From positions 1 through 64,000 of the forward strand of contig DEGR01000048.1 in NCBI GenBank assembly GCA_002351535.1: a DNA stretch of 64,000 nucleotides, written 5' to 3'. The translations under genes and the position numbers were made by a program. The notes under the pieces were generated by a model. That model did no database searches, had not been told where the DNA came from, and saw only the letters and a list, made by a program, of their open reading frames with translations. This DNA is from Lachnospira sp. UBA2821 (GTDB taxonomy: Bacteria; Bacillota; Clostridia; Lachnospirales; Lachnospiraceae). This document shows, piece after piece, positions 9,053 through 18,410 of this stretch. The number at the start of each line of letters is the position of its first letter. Position 1 is the stretch's first letter.

Positions 9053-11389
9053 TTATTTTTTCTGTTTCTTTTCAGGCTGATTCTCTGTTAATGCTTCTTT
9101 AATTATCTGTGTTACATTTTCTACAAATACTATATCCATACCTTTCTTTATTTCTTCTGATATCTCCTCGACATCAGGACGATTTTTGTCAGGTACAAAC
9201 ACCATTCTGATTCCTGCAGTTTTAGCTGCTAATAACTTTTCTTTAAGTCCTCCTATAGGAAGTACCCTGCCTCTAAGTGTTATCTCCCCCGTCATCGCAA
9301 CATCTGCTCTTACCGGAATATTAGTTGCAGCCGATAATATTGCTGTTGCAATTGTTACTCCGGCTGAAGGTCCGTCCTTTGGAACAGCACCTTCCGGAAC
9401 GTGAATATGCAGGTCATTTTTCTCAAAAAATCTTTTATCAACCTTATAATCGGATGCAACAGATCTGACAAACGACAATGCCGTCATTGCAGATTCTTTC
9501 ATTACATCCCCCAGTTTTCCTGTTAATCTAACTTCGCCTTTACCGGGCATTGAATTAACCTCTATCTCAAGAGTATCGCCACCTACACTTGTCCATGCAA
9601 GTCCTCTTACAATTCCTACCTGGTCAGTCTCATTTTTCATATCCGGAATATACTTGATTCTTCCAAGATATTTCTTAAGATTCTTCTCTGTTATTCTTAC
9701 TGATTTTTTATCATTTTCCACCAGTTCCGTAACTGCTTTTCTGCATAATGATGCAATGTTTCTCTCAAGGTTTCGTACTCCGGCTTCCCTCGTATAACCG
9801 GATATCAGTGTTGAAAGCACATTATCATTAATTCCAAATTGTCTCCTTGTAAGGCCATGCTTTTTTATCTGCTTTACAATAAGATGCTCCTTTGCAATGT
9901 GCATTTTTTCATTATGTGTATAGCCTGTAACCTCTATTACTTCCATTCTGTCAAGCAATGGTCTTGGTATTGTATCTACGGAATTAGCAGTAGCTATAAA
10001 CATTGCTTCAGATAAATCTACCGGTATCTCTATATAATGGTCCACAAAATGTCCGTTCTGTTCTGAATCTAACACTTCGAGCATTGCGGCTGCAGGATCT
10101 CCCTTGTAATCACTTGCCATCTTATCAATCTCATCTAGAAGAATAAGCGGATTCTTTACTTTTGCACTCTGGAGTGCTTTAATAATTCTTCCCGGCATTG
10201 CTCCAACGTAAGTCTTTCTGTGTCCCCTTATCTCCGCCTCGTCTCTTACACCACCGAGACATATTCTCTGATAGTTCTTATTAAGTGCTCTTGCAACTGA
10301 CTTAGCTATAGAAGTTTTTCCTGTTCCCGGCGGTCCAACAAGACATATAATCGTGCTTTGGTCAGATTCGTCGGAAAAAGCTCTCACGGCAAGGAATTCA
10401 ATAATTCTTTCTTTTATTTTCTCAAGTCCATAATGATCCTCGCCTAATATCTTTCTCGCATGTGCAATATCATTGTTATCCTCGGACGCATTTTCCCAAG
10501 GAAGCTCAAGCAGACTTTCTATATATCCCCGTACAACATTTCCTTCGGAGTTATTCATTCCTATATTTCTGTATCTGCCTATTTCTTTCCTTATCTTTTC
10601 CTTAACAGATTCATTAGCATTAAGTTCTTTAACCTTTTCCTCAAATACATCGGAATCATCTGTTGTATCGTCACCAAGCTCTTTACGAAGCACCCTAATC
10701 TGCTCACGCATAACATAATCTCTCTGATTCTTATCAACTGCAGCTTTCACTTTCGCTTTAAGTTCCTGTGTAACATTGATTATCTCCGTTTCATCCCTTA
10801 ACCATGCCACTACTATCTCATACTGTCCTATAAGGCTATCGCAGCTAATCAGTTCCTGCTTTGTCTCATAATCCATTGGTACACTGTTTGCAGTCTGCAT
10901 TACAAGTTCATATATATCTTTTATATTGCAAAGCTGTTCAACACTCTCTTTGCTGAATTTTGGGTTGTAAAACGAATATTTATTAATCATATCCTTTATA
11001 ACTCTGCCCATTCCTTTAAGCATGTACTCATCATATCCGTCTTTATCAACCTTTAATTCTTCCGGTTCTGCGTAGAGGCAGTCATATTCATCAACAATTC
11101 TGCCTGTAAAGGCGCACTCTACGGTTTCAACCACTACCCGTAAAGTATCATGTGATGCCTTCATGAACTGCTTAATATTGGCAATCACACCAACCGTATA
11201 CAAATCATTCTGTCCCGGTTCCACAACATCAGGGTCTTTCTGTGTAACAAGGAACAATTCCTGTTTTCCGGACATAGCTTCGTTAACGGCATTGACTGAC
11301 TTTTTTCTTCTAACCTCAAAATGAACCATTGTACCCGGCAAAAGAGTCATTCCTCTCAATGCAACAACAGGTATAACATTTTTATTCAT
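9053..11389 (-). CDS. lon: ATP-dependent protease Lon
   Basis: Lon is a cytoplasmic hexameric protease that degrades misfolded and regulatory proteins. I start it at ATG 11389 (MNKNVIPVVALRG, 778 residues) behind AGAGGA. An in-frame ATG at 11431 lies inside the palindromic clpX terminator and is not credible. The N-terminal substrate domain (1-200) is followed by a helical region, the AAA module with Walker A GPPGTGKTS and Walker B LLDEIDKM, and the protease domain with catalytic Ser in PKDGPSAGV and Lys in GGLKEKLLAA. It lies between clpX and ysxC. Confidence 0.97.
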   Translation of the reverse strand: MNKNVIPVVALRGMTLLPGTMVHFEVRRKKSVNAVNEAMSGKQELFLVTQKDPDVVEPGQNDLYTVGVIANIKQFMKASHDTLRVVVETVECAFTGRIVDEYDCLYAEPEELKVDKDGYDEYMLKGMGRVIKDMINKYSFYNPKFSKESVEQLCNIKDIYELVMQTANSVPMDYETKQELISCDSLIGQYEIVVAWLRDETEIINVTQELKAKVKAAVDKNQRDYVMREQIRVLRKELGDDTTDDSDVFEEKVKELNANESVKEKIRKEIGRYRNIGMNNSEGNVVRGYIESLLELPWENASEDNNDIAHARKILGEDHYGLEKIKERIIEFLAVRAFSDESDQSTIICLVGPPGTGKTSIAKSVARALNKNYQRICLGGVRDEAEIRGHRKTYVGAMPGRIIKALQSAKVKNPLILLDEIDKMASDYKGDPAAAMLEVLDSEQNGHFVDHYIEIPVDLSEAMFIATANSVDTIPRPLLDRMEVIEVTGYTHNEKMHIAKEHLIVKQIKKHGLTRRQFGINDNVLSTLISGYTREAGVRNLERNIASLCRKAVTELVENDKKSVRITEKNLKKYLGRIKYIPDMKNETDQVGIVRGLAWTSVGGDTLEIEVNSMPGKGEVRLTGKLGDVMKESAMTALSFVRSVASDYKVDKRFFEKNDLHIHVPEGAVPKDGPSAGVTIATAILSAATNIPVRADVAMTGEITLRGRVLPIGGLKEKLLAAKTAGIRMVFVPDKNRPDVEEISEEIKKGMDIVFVENVTQIIKEALTENQPEKKQKK

Positions 11390-11410
11390 TATTAATCCTC
11401 TTTTCATTTC

Positions 11411-11442
11411 AAAAAAGAACTTTGCATGCAAAGTTCTTTTTT
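11411..11442 (-). terminator. Palindromic terminator between clpX and lon
   Basis: A perfect palindrome of AAGAACTTTG CATG CAAAGTTCTT type ends in a T-run on both strands. It follows the clpX stop codon by about 18 bases. Being symmetric it could act in either direction. I see no clear promoter between it and lon, so lon may depend on partial read-through or a promoter inside clpX. Confidence 0.85.
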
Positions 11443-11459
11443 ATTAATTACAATATTAA

Positions 11460-12692
11460 TTACTTTCTTTCAATTACAGGCTCTGATACACCGTCTACTA
11501 CATCCTTTGTAATAATACATTTCTTAATAGTATCATCTGAAGGAATTTCATACATAACTCCGTTCATTATCTTCTCCATAATAGAACGTAATCCTCTGGC
11601 ACCTGTCTTTCTTTCTGAAGACTGCTTTGCAATCTCTTTAAGTGCTTCATCATCAAACTCAAGTTCAACATCATCAAGTTCAAATAATTTTGCATACTGT
11701 TTCACAAGTGCATTCTTTGGTTCTTTTAAGATTCTTACCAATGCATCTGTATCGAGTGAATCCAATGCAACAGTAACCGGAACTCGTCCGATAAACTCTG
11801 GTATCAGACCAAATTTAACCAAGTCCTGAGGCATCACTTTAGAGAAAAGTTCTGTATCCGCCTCAACTACCGTATCTGACACTTCTGCATTAAATCCGAT
11901 AAACTTCTTGTCCATTCTGGACTCGATAATCTTCTCAAGTCCATCAAATGCTCCACCACATATAAATAATATATTGGTTGTGTCAATCGGAATAAGTTCC
12001 TGCTGTGGATGCTTTCTTCCCCCCTGAGGTGGTACCGATGCAACAGTTCCTTCAAGAATCTTAAGAAGTGCCTGCTGTACACCTTCACCTGACACATCTC
12101 TTGTAATAGAAACATTTTCACTCTTTTTGGTAATCTTATCTATCTCATCAATATATATGATACCATACTGTGCTTTTTCAATATCATAATCCGCTGCCTG
12201 TATAACTTTAAGAAGAATGTTTTCAACATCCTCACCTACATATCCTGCTTCCGTAAGAGATGTCGCATCAGCTATTGCAAATGGAACATTAAGAATCTTA
12301 GCAAGTGTCTGGGCAAGATATGTCTTACCTGAACCGGTTGGTCCTAACATAAGAATATTGCTCTTCTGAATCTCAACATCAAGATTTTTTCCCGACATTA
12401 TTCTCTTATAATGGTTATATACTGCAACTGAAAGTACCTTTTTGGCTTCTTCCTGTCCAACTACATATTCATCAAGAAATTCTTTAATTTCCTTTGGTTT
12501 GAGAAGATTTATCTCGAATTCTTTCTCTTCCTCATCATAGCTTTCTAATTCTTCTTCCATAATCTCTGCGCATACATCTACACATTCATCGCAGATAAAT
12601 ACGCCTGCAGGTCCTGCGATAAGTTTTCTTGTCTGCGACTGTGTCTTACCGCAAAAAGAACATCTGCAGCTATCATCTATATTTTTTGCCAT
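11460..12692 (-). CDS. clpX: ATP-dependent Clp protease ATP-binding subunit ClpX
   Basis: ClpX unfolds proteins and feeds them to ClpP. The 410 residues start with the zinc-binding domain (Cys 11, 14, 34, 37). The AAA+ module has Walker A GPTGSGKTY near residue 118, Walker B IIYIDEIDKI, the sensor/pore region and the C-terminal small domain. The ClpP-docking IGF-type loop appears as KKFIGFNAE. The gene follows clpP by 24 bases. Its length and motifs are normal. Confidence 0.98.
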   Translation of the reverse strand: MAKNIDDSCRCSFCGKTQSQTRKLIAGPAGVFICDECVDVCAEIMEEELESYDEEEKEFEINLLKPKEIKEFLDEYVVGQEEAKKVLSVAVYNHYKRIMSGKNLDVEIQKSNILMLGPTGSGKTYLAQTLAKILNVPFAIADATSLTEAGYVGEDVENILLKVIQAADYDIEKAQYGIIYIDEIDKITKKSENVSITRDVSGEGVQQALLKILEGTVASVPPQGGRKHPQQELIPIDTTNILFICGGAFDGLEKIIESRMDKKFIGFNAEVSDTVVEADTELFSKVMPQDLVKFGLIPEFIGRVPVTVALDSLDTDALVRILKEPKNALVKQYAKLFELDDVELEFDDEALKEIAKQSSERKTGARGLRSIMEKIMNGVMYEIPSDDTIKKCIITKDVVDGVSEPVIERK

Positions 12693-12716
12693 ACTTCAAC
12701 TCCATGCTCAACAAAT

Positions 12717-13301
12717 CTACACTCTGCTTTCAATAACTTTATCAATCAAACCATATTCCTGTGCCTGATAAGCATCCATATAGTTATCTCTGTCTGTATC
12801 TTTGGCAATTTCTTCTATAGATTTGCCTGTGTTTTTAGCAAGTATAGAATTTAATTTGTTCTTTGTCTTAAGTATTTCTTCAGCAACAATCTGAATCTCT
12901 GTAGCCTGACCTTTTGCACCGCCCAATGGCTGATGAATCATAATCTCTGAATTAGGTAAAGCATATCTCTTTCCTTTTGCACCACCTGAAAGCAAAAATG
13001 CTCCCATGCTGGCTGCCATTCCAATACATATTGTTGATACATCACATTTGATATAGTTCATAGTATCATAAATAGCAAAACCTGCCGTAACTGAACCACC
13101 CGGACTGTTTATATATAAGTTTATGTCCTTTGTAGGATCCTCGGATTCAAGGAAAAGTAACTGTGCAACAATAAGACTTGCTGTCACATCATTAACTTCT
13201 TCTCCAAGGAAAATAATTCTATCCTTTAACAGTCTTGAATATATATCATAGCTACGCTCACCTTTGCTGGTCTGCTCTACGACATAAGGTACTAAACTCA
13301 T
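12717..13301 (-). CDS. clpP: ATP-dependent Clp protease proteolytic subunit
   Basis: ClpP forms the barrel-shaped serine protease used by ClpX. The 194-residue protein has Ser98 (GMAASMGAF), His123 (EIMIHQPLGG) and Asp172 (TDRDNYM), which match the Bacillus catalytic positions. It sits between tig and clpX, 35 bases after tig. Confidence 0.98.
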   Translation of the reverse strand: MSLVPYVVEQTSKGERSYDIYSRLLKDRIIFLGEEVNDVTASLIVAQLLFLESEDPTKDINLYINSPGGSVTAGFAIYDTMNYIKCDVSTICIGMAASMGAFLLSGGAKGKRYALPNSEIMIHQPLGGAKGQATEIQIVAEEILKTKNKLNSILAKNTGKSIEEIAKDTDRDNYMDAYQAQEYGLIDKVIESRV

Positions 13302-13336
13302 TATTAATCACCCTGCCTTTTCCTTACAAATATTTT

Positions 13337-14623
13337 TTATTCTTCTACCGCCTCTGCAACTACAAGCTCTGCTGCTTTCTGTACTGCAAGGTCAGATTTC
13401 ATCTGTTTCATTTCATTCTCGCCCATGTACTCTTTAAGCTTATCAGCTTCCATTTGGTACATCTTAGACATCTCTTCGATTTCTTTATCTACATCTGCAT
13501 CTGTAACTTCGATGTTCTCTTTAGCTGCAATTGCCTCAAGCACAAGTCTGCTCTGTATTCTCTTCATTGCCTGTGGCTCCATCTGCTCTTTAAGTTTATC
13601 AACAGTAAGACCTGTATACTGCATATACTGCTCAATAGAAAGTCCCTGCTGCTGTAATCTTCTTGCATAATCCTGAACCATATTGTCTAACTGAAGCTCA
13701 ACCATTGGCTGTGGTATTTCCATCTTAGAAGAATCAATAATCTTTTCAATAACTGCATCCTCTTTAGCAGCCTTAGCTTCATTTTCTTTTCTCTCTGTAA
13801 TCTTAGCTTTAACATCAGCTTTGTACTCATCAACTGTATTAAACTCTGATACGTCCTGTACAAAATCATCATCTAACTCTGGTAACTCTTTATACTTAAT
13901 CTCTTTAACAGTTACTTTAAATGTTGCAGCTTTACCCTTTAATTCTTCTGCCTGATATTCCTCAGGGAATGTAACGTTAACTTCTGTCTCTTCTCCGATA
14001 TTCTTTCCGATAAGCTGCTCTTCAAATGTATCTATAAATGTATGTGAACCGATTGTAAGTGGATAGTTCTCACCTTTTCCGCCTTCAAATGCAACACCAT
14101 CAACAAATCCTTCAAAATCTATTGTTGTGATATCTCCATCCTGTACAGCTCTGTCTTCTACAGATACCATTCTTGAATTCTGGTCTCTTGTTCTGTCGAT
14201 TTCACTCTGAACCTCTTCATCTGTTACTTCAACGTCTTTTTTCTCAACTTTTACACCTTTGTATTCGCCAAGCTCTACCTCAGGTTTTACAGCTACTTCT
14301 GCCGTAAAGATGAAATTCTTTCCTTTTTCAATCTGAACAACTTCAATCTCAGGACGAGAAACAATCTCAAGACCACTCTCTTCTGCTGCATCAGCATATG
14401 CCTGTGGAATCATCTCATTAACTGCATCCTCGTAGAAAATCTCTACGCCATACATTTTCTCAACTAATGCGCGAGGTACTTTGCCTTTTCTGAATCCAGG
14501 TACACTGATTTTAGATTTCTGCTTATTATAAGCTGTCTGAATTGCTTTCTCTACTTCTGCTGCATCTACCTCGATAGTAAGTTTAGCCATGTTTTTTTCC
14601 ATTGTCTCTACATTAACACTCAT
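13337..14623 (-). CDS. tig: Trigger factor
   Basis: Trigger factor is the ribosome-bound chaperone that meets nascent chains at the exit tunnel. I start it at ATG 14623 (MSVNVETMEKNMAKL, 428 residues) behind a GGAGG at ideal spacing; the upstream in-frame ATG at 14653 would add residues with no family match. The ribosome-binding signature GFRKGKVPR is near residue 45, the FKBP-like prolyl isomerase domain spans about 160-245, and the remaining acidic helical part is the chaperone domain. It leads the tig-clpP-clpX operon from the promoter at 14738-14766. Confidence 0.97.
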   Translation of the reverse strand: MSVNVETMEKNMAKLTIEVDAAEVEKAIQTAYNKQKSKISVPGFRKGKVPRALVEKMYGVEIFYEDAVNEMIPQAYADAAEESGLEIVSRPEIEVVQIEKGKNFIFTAEVAVKPEVELGEYKGVKVEKKDVEVTDEEVQSEIDRTRDQNSRMVSVEDRAVQDGDITTIDFEGFVDGVAFEGGKGENYPLTIGSHTFIDTFEEQLIGKNIGEETEVNVTFPEEYQAEELKGKAATFKVTVKEIKYKELPELDDDFVQDVSEFNTVDEYKADVKAKITERKENEAKAAKEDAVIEKIIDSSKMEIPQPMVELQLDNMVQDYARRLQQQGLSIEQYMQYTGLTVDKLKEQMEPQAMKRIQSRLVLEAIAAKENIEVTDADVDKEIEEMSKMYQMEADKLKEYMGENEMKQMKSDLAVQKAAELVVAEAVEE

Positions 14624-14690
14624 TGTTTTCCTCCATGTCCGCCACTCGGGCAAAGAGTACTTTACCAGATGGCATGTAATTTATTTTTTT

Positions 14691-14719
14691 AATGGTTCAG
14701 GACTCTTATTCCTGCCATT
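14691..14719 (-). other. Stem-loop in the tig leader
   Basis: AATGG-CAGGA pairs with TCCTG-AACCATT across a short loop in the 5' untranslated leader of tig (about 110 bases long). On the minus strand it is followed by A residues, not a U-tract, so it is not a terminator there. It may stabilise or regulate the message. Confidence 0.4.
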
Positions 14720-14737
14720 AGTTTTCAACATCATAGC

Positions 14738-14766
14738 ATTATAACATAAATATTTTTTTTAGTCTA
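14738..14766 (-). promoter_or_regulatory. Promoter of the tig-clpPX operon
   Basis: TAGACT, 17 bases and a perfect TATAAT lie on the minus strand. The -35 box falls within the last codons of the upstream membrane-protein gene. I see no CtsR-type or CIRCE-type operator around it. Confidence 0.65.
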
Positions 14767-15379
14767 TATTTTTTTCAATGCTTTCTATTATCATAGATTC
14801 TCCATTACTAAAATATATTTTCAAATTGTTTATCTGAACTTTTTTTCCATACCGTTCAATTTCTTCTGTTTCTGTTGCAGTTTTTAAAATATATCTGTTT
14901 TTATAGCATTCTATATGTGCTGTATTCCCATTCGACAATTGTATATCTGATGAATCAATCTTGTCTTTATATATATCATCAAAACTCCGATTCTCTTTAT
15001 TTGCAATATGTTTATCCGATTCATCACGTCTTACGGTGATTTTCCTTACTTTACTTTCCTTTTTATCCGCTGCGGTAACCGTATATACCACATTGTACTG
15101 TCCCTCTTTAAAGACATTCAATCCGGAACTGTCAACTTCAATTGTATAGTTATACTTTTTATCCATTTTAACACGGATATCTGAAAGCAGGTTTGTATTG
15201 TCTCCAAGTCTGATAAGCTTATCCGTAAAATCCATCTGTATTTTTCCGGAATTAATATCTATTACATTGTCATCGTCCTGACTGCTTATATCATAATAAT
15301 AGACTAAACATATTAAAAATATACCTGTTATCAGTATGGCTGCTATCGCCATGACAACCTTATTATTTATTCTTCTCAC
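14759..15379 (-). CDS. Hypothetical membrane-anchored protein, Ig-like
   Basis: I do not recognise this 206-residue protein. An N-terminal hydrophobic segment (about residues 9-30) after basic residues suggests a signal anchor with the rest outside the cell. Residues 50-120 look like a beta-sandwich of the DUF5011/Ig-like type (LIRLGDNTNLLSDIRVKMDK ... GQYNVVYTVTAADKKESKV). The C-terminal 80 residues are charged, with no motif. The start overlaps the DJ-1 gene's stop as ATGA, so the two are coupled. Function unknown. Confidence 0.7.
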   Translation of the reverse strand: MRRINNKVVMAIAAILITGIFLICLVYYYDISSQDDDNVIDINSGKIQMDFTDKLIRLGDNTNLLSDIRVKMDKKYNYTIEVDSSGLNVFKEGQYNVVYTVTAADKKESKVRKITVRRDESDKHIANKENRSFDDIYKDKIDSSDIQLSNGNTAHIECYKNRYILKTATETEEIERYGKKVQINNLKIYFSNGESMIIESIEKNID

Positions 15380-15924
15380 AGATACTGTATAGCCTTTCCT
15401 ACTTCTATCGCCTTATCCTCACCACAGAATATTTTTACAATCTCTAAACCTAAGTCTATTGCAGCTCCCATTCCTTTTCCGGTAGACACGTTATCCGATG
15501 TAACAACTTTTACATTCTTATGTATTGCGCCACATAATTTATCTTCCCATCCCGGATAACATGTAGCCTCTTTTCCTTTTAATATTCCAAGCTGTCCCGG
15601 AATGCTTGGCGCTGCACATATTGCGGCTATTTTCTTACCTTTATTATTGTAATCTATAAGTGCATTTTCAAGTTCTTTACATGCTGCAAGGTTAGGTGTT
15701 CCCGGTACTCCACCCGGTAAAAACAGCATATCAGCATCATTAATATCAATATTGTCTATTGTTTTGTCTGCACATATTGTAATGCCATGTACTCCTTTAA
15801 CATTAATACCATTCCCTACAGATACCATAACGACTTCAATGCCGCCTCTTTTCATAACATCAATTACTGCTATTGCTTCTGTTTCTTCAAATCCTTCTGC
15901 TAAAAATGCATATACTTTTGACAT
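15376..15924 (-). CDS. DJ-1/PfpI family protein
   Basis: The 182-residue protein has the class I glutamine-amidotransferase-like fold of the DJ-1/ThiJ/PfpI group. The nucleophile Cys103 lies in AAICAAPS, and the conserved acidic residue is in the N-terminal EGFEETEA. Members act as deglycases, chaperones or are uncharacterised; the name 'thiazole biosynthesis ThiJ' often given is not supported. I choose ATG 15924 over the in-frame ATG at 15930 because AAGGAG is only one base from the latter but seven from the former. It lies between the CYTH gene and the Ig-like membrane protein in one short operon. Confidence 0.88.
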   Translation of the reverse strand: MSKVYAFLAEGFEETEAIAVIDVMKRGGIEVVMVSVGNGINVKGVHGITICADKTIDNIDINDADMLFLPGGVPGTPNLAACKELENALIDYNNKGKKIAAICAAPSIPGQLGILKGKEATCYPGWEDKLCGAIHKNVKVVTSDNVSTGKGMGAAIDLGLEIVKIFCGEDKAIEVGKAIQYL

Positions 15925-15948
15925 TCTCATTCTCCTTCTTTCTTTTAT

Positions 15949-16395
15949 TTATTTTTCATTTATCATATTGCTATTATGATAGTTACTGTCATATGTCACT
16001 TCCTTCGCAAACCATTCCGGTACAACGAATTCCTCTGCTTCCTTTTCGCTTGCAAATTCAACCTCCGCCATAATAAGTCCCTCTTTTATGCCGTGAAATA
16101 TATCAAGTTCCGCTGTGTGTCCATCTTCAAGCGGTATAAGATATCTTCTTTTTGTCAATATATTCCCGTCTGCTTTTTTAAGAAGATGTAAATATCCTTC
16201 TTCTCCAAGCGGAAGATTATACTCTTCTCTTACCATCATACCTTTAGACTTATATGTCATGTAATACTCTTTATCCTGTTTTCTAATTCTGACAACAGGT
16301 GTTGTACACAAATATGCCTGTTCTATGTCGTGAAACTTATATCGTTCCATATTATCCGGCATATTCTTTATTAAAAATTTTCTCTCAATCTCCAT
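15949..16395 (-). CDS. CYTH domain protein (triphosphate tunnel enzyme)
   Basis: The start at ATG 16395 gives the family's diagnostic N-terminus MEIERKFLI, the ExExK motif that binds metal and triphosphate. The remaining 148 residues alternate charged beta strands (VRIRKQ, YYMTYKSKG, VREEYNL, LTKRRYLI, AELDIFHG, MAEVEFASE) that form the tunnel. CYTH enzymes include inorganic triphosphatases, thiamine triphosphatases and class IV adenylate cyclases; triphosphatase activity is the likeliest guess. The frame extends upstream to 16425, but that stretch is a degenerate copy of the start cassette described in the findings and lacks family similarity. Confidence 0.88.
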   Translation of the reverse strand: MEIERKFLIKNMPDNMERYKFHDIEQAYLCTTPVVRIRKQDKEYYMTYKSKGMMVREEYNLPLGEEGYLHLLKKADGNILTKRRYLIPLEDGHTAELDIFHGIKEGLIMAEVEFASEKEAEEFVVPEWFAKEVTYDSNYHNSNMINEK

Positions 16396-16434
16396 ATTTT
16401 CACCACTCCAGATACTAATTCTCATTTCTTAAAG

Positions 16435-16463
16435 ATTTTACACTTTATAATTATCTTTGTCAC
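16435..16463 (-). promoter_or_regulatory. Candidate promoter of the CYTH-DJ-1 operon
   Basis: GTGACA, 17 bases and TAAAAT on the minus strand, about 40 bases upstream of the CYTH start. It is back to back with the plus-strand promoter of the GH13 gene. Confidence 0.45.
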
Positions 16464-16471
16464 TATTTTTC

Positions 16472-16500
16472 TTGAATTTATTTATCTTTGATAATATAAT
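16472..16500 (+). promoter_or_regulatory. Promoter of the GH13-araC unit
   Basis: TTGAAT, 17 bases and a perfect TATAAT, leaving a leader of about 75 bases before the glycosidase gene. The leader contains TACTGTTATTACAGTA, a near-perfect dyad (about 16528-16543) that might be an operator. Confidence 0.65.
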
Positions 16501-16582
16501 AACCTTATAGTCATAATTATACTGTTATTACAGTATGTTTATAACACTATTCATATACTTTTAATAGAAATGGAGTTACACT

Positions 16583-18394
16583 ATGAACAAAAGCAGTATT
16601 TACCATAGAACAACCGATAATTATTGTTATGCTCTTGATTCAGATAATCTTATCATAACCATAAAAACAGGTTTTGACATATGCAGCGTTTCTCTTTTTT
16701 TCTCAGACCCTTTTTCAGGTGGTCTTATGGGGAGCAATGAATCGCAGCATTTCTACGAAAAAATAATGGACTACAAAATTGAACTTGATGACTGCATCAT
16801 GTGGTCTGCAACTGTCACTCCCGAATTCAAACGATGTGCCTATTATTTCAGTCTGAATGATGGCACCGAAAAGTTATTCTATCTTGAAGACGGATTCCAC
16901 GAAGATTTAAATGTATCAAAACATGAACGTCTTCAGTTCTTTATTTTTCCATGGATGAATCCGGCTGATATTAATATTGTTCCCGACTGGGTACAGGACA
17001 CAGTATGGTATCAGATATTTCCTGACAGATTCTGTAACGGCAATCCCGACATCAATCCTTCATTTACTAAAAAATGGAAAGAACCGGATAAAGCTGTTAA
17101 TTTTATGGATTTTTATGGCGGTGACATACGCGGTATCATCAACAAACTTGAATATCTCAATGACCTTGGAATCACAGGATTGTATCTCACACCCGTATGC
17201 AAAAGCAATTCTAACCACAAATACGATATAATAGATTACCTTACTATATCACCTGATTTTGGAACAGAAGATGATATGCGTGAGCTTGTTGATAAAGCCC
17301 ATCAGCTTGGAATGCGTGTTATGATGGACGGAGTATTCAACCACAGCAGTGTCTTATTTCCTCCATGGCGTGATGTTGTTAAAAAGGGACCTGAATCTAA
17401 ATATTATAACTGGTTCATGGTCAACAAGTGGCCTTTTGCCAAATCAGGTACATATAATGCCCAGAAAGGTAACTACTATTCTTTTGCCTTTGTGGATGCA
17501 ATGCCAAAACTCAACACTAATAACCCTGAAGTTATTAAATATTTCGTACAGGTATGTATAAAATGGATTAAAACATTCGATATTGACGGAATAAGATTTG
17601 ATGTTATCGATGAAACTTCACACGAATTCTGCCGTGCACTCAGAAAGAATCTTAAAAAAATAAAACCCGACATTTTTCTCCTCGGAGAATCATGGCATGA
17701 TTCAATGGCATGGCTTACCGGCACAGAACTTGATTCCGTTATGAATTATCCTCTCAAAGACAGCATAATCAACTTCTGGCTCAATAAAGATTCAACATAC
17801 AAAGCTTTCGAGCATGCTGTCAATCGTTGTTACAGCATGTATATGCAGCAGACCAACAAAGTATTATTTAATCTGTTAGACTCACATGATACCGAGAGAT
17901 TAATAACAACCCTTGGCAACTTAAATATGTTTTTCCAGCAGATGGCAGTACTGTTTACAATGCCCGGAACAGCCTGTATCTATTATGGAACAGAAGTTGC
18001 CCTCGAAGGAGGACACGACCCTGACTGCAGAAGATGTATGCCATGGTCGCATATTGAAAACGGCGAATATACTTCTATAACCGCTAATATAAAGTCACTT
18101 ATATCGCTTAGAAAAAAATATGATGCACTAAAAAGTACAGCCTATAGTTTTACGCATCCATATGACAATCAACGTGTTGTGTCATATGACAGATATGATG
18201 TAAGCACAGATAAAGCATTTGATAAAAATGCCTGCCGCTTTTCGACCACTGTAAGTGTTGTATTAAACTGTTCTGACGAAGCGGTCAGCATAAACACTCT
18301 TGACCATGAGATTTTATTTTCGAATCTGTTTGACAACGGAACACTTAATCCCGATGGAACACTTATATATTTAAAACACAATAAAGATAATTAA
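16583..18394 (+). CDS. Intracellular GH13 alpha-glycosidase (neopullulanase-like)
   Basis: The 603-residue protein has no signal peptide, so it should act on imported maltodextrins or cyclodextrins in the cytoplasm. Residues 1-125 form a beta-rich N-terminal module of the CBM34 type found in cyclomaltodextrinase and neopullulanase (GH13_20). The barrel starts at VPDWVQDTVWYQIFPDRF. The catalytic set is visible: nucleophile Asp340 in DGIRFD, acid Glu369 in LLGESWHD and Asp436 in LLDSHDTER, with DGVFNHS near 249. It shares a promoter with the AraC regulator 16 bases downstream, which may control it. Exact bond preference cannot be read from sequence. Confidence 0.9.
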   Translation: MNKSSIYHRTTDNYCYALDSDNLIITIKTGFDICSVSLFFSDPFSGGLMGSNESQHFYEKIMDYKIELDDCIMWSATVTPEFKRCAYYFSLNDGTEKLFYLEDGFHEDLNVSKHERLQFFIFPWMNPADINIVPDWVQDTVWYQIFPDRFCNGNPDINPSFTKKWKEPDKAVNFMDFYGGDIRGIINKLEYLNDLGITGLYLTPVCKSNSNHKYDIIDYLTISPDFGTEDDMRELVDKAHQLGMRVMMDGVFNHSSVLFPPWRDVVKKGPESKYYNWFMVNKWPFAKSGTYNAQKGNYYSFAFVDAMPKLNTNNPEVIKYFVQVCIKWIKTFDIDGIRFDVIDETSHEFCRALRKNLKKIKPDIFLLGESWHDSMAWLTGTELDSVMNYPLKDSIINFWLNKDSTYKAFEHAVNRCYSMYMQQTNKVLFNLLDSHDTERLITTLGNLNMFFQQMAVLFTMPGTACIYYGTEVALEGGHDPDCRRCMPWSHIENGEYTSITANIKSLISLRKKYDALKSTAYSFTHPYDNQRVVSYDRYDVSTDKAFDKNACRFSTTVSVVLNCSDEAVSINTLDHEILFSNLFDNGTLNPDGTLIYLKHNKDN

Positions 18395-18410
18395 CGAAAT
18401 GGAGATTACT

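Noticed and set aside
11390..11431. N-terminal extension of Lon from ATG 11431
   Set aside because: The ATG lies in the palindromic clpX terminator and the extra residues match nothing; ATG 11389 has a proper ribosome site.
14624..14653. N-terminal extension of trigger factor
   Set aside because: The upstream start lacks a ribosome site, whereas ATG 14623 has GGAGG and gives the normal length.
14691..14719. Plus-strand terminator
   Set aside because: The stem is followed by only a short T-run on the plus strand and no plus-strand gene ends nearby; it is better seen as a leader stem of tig.
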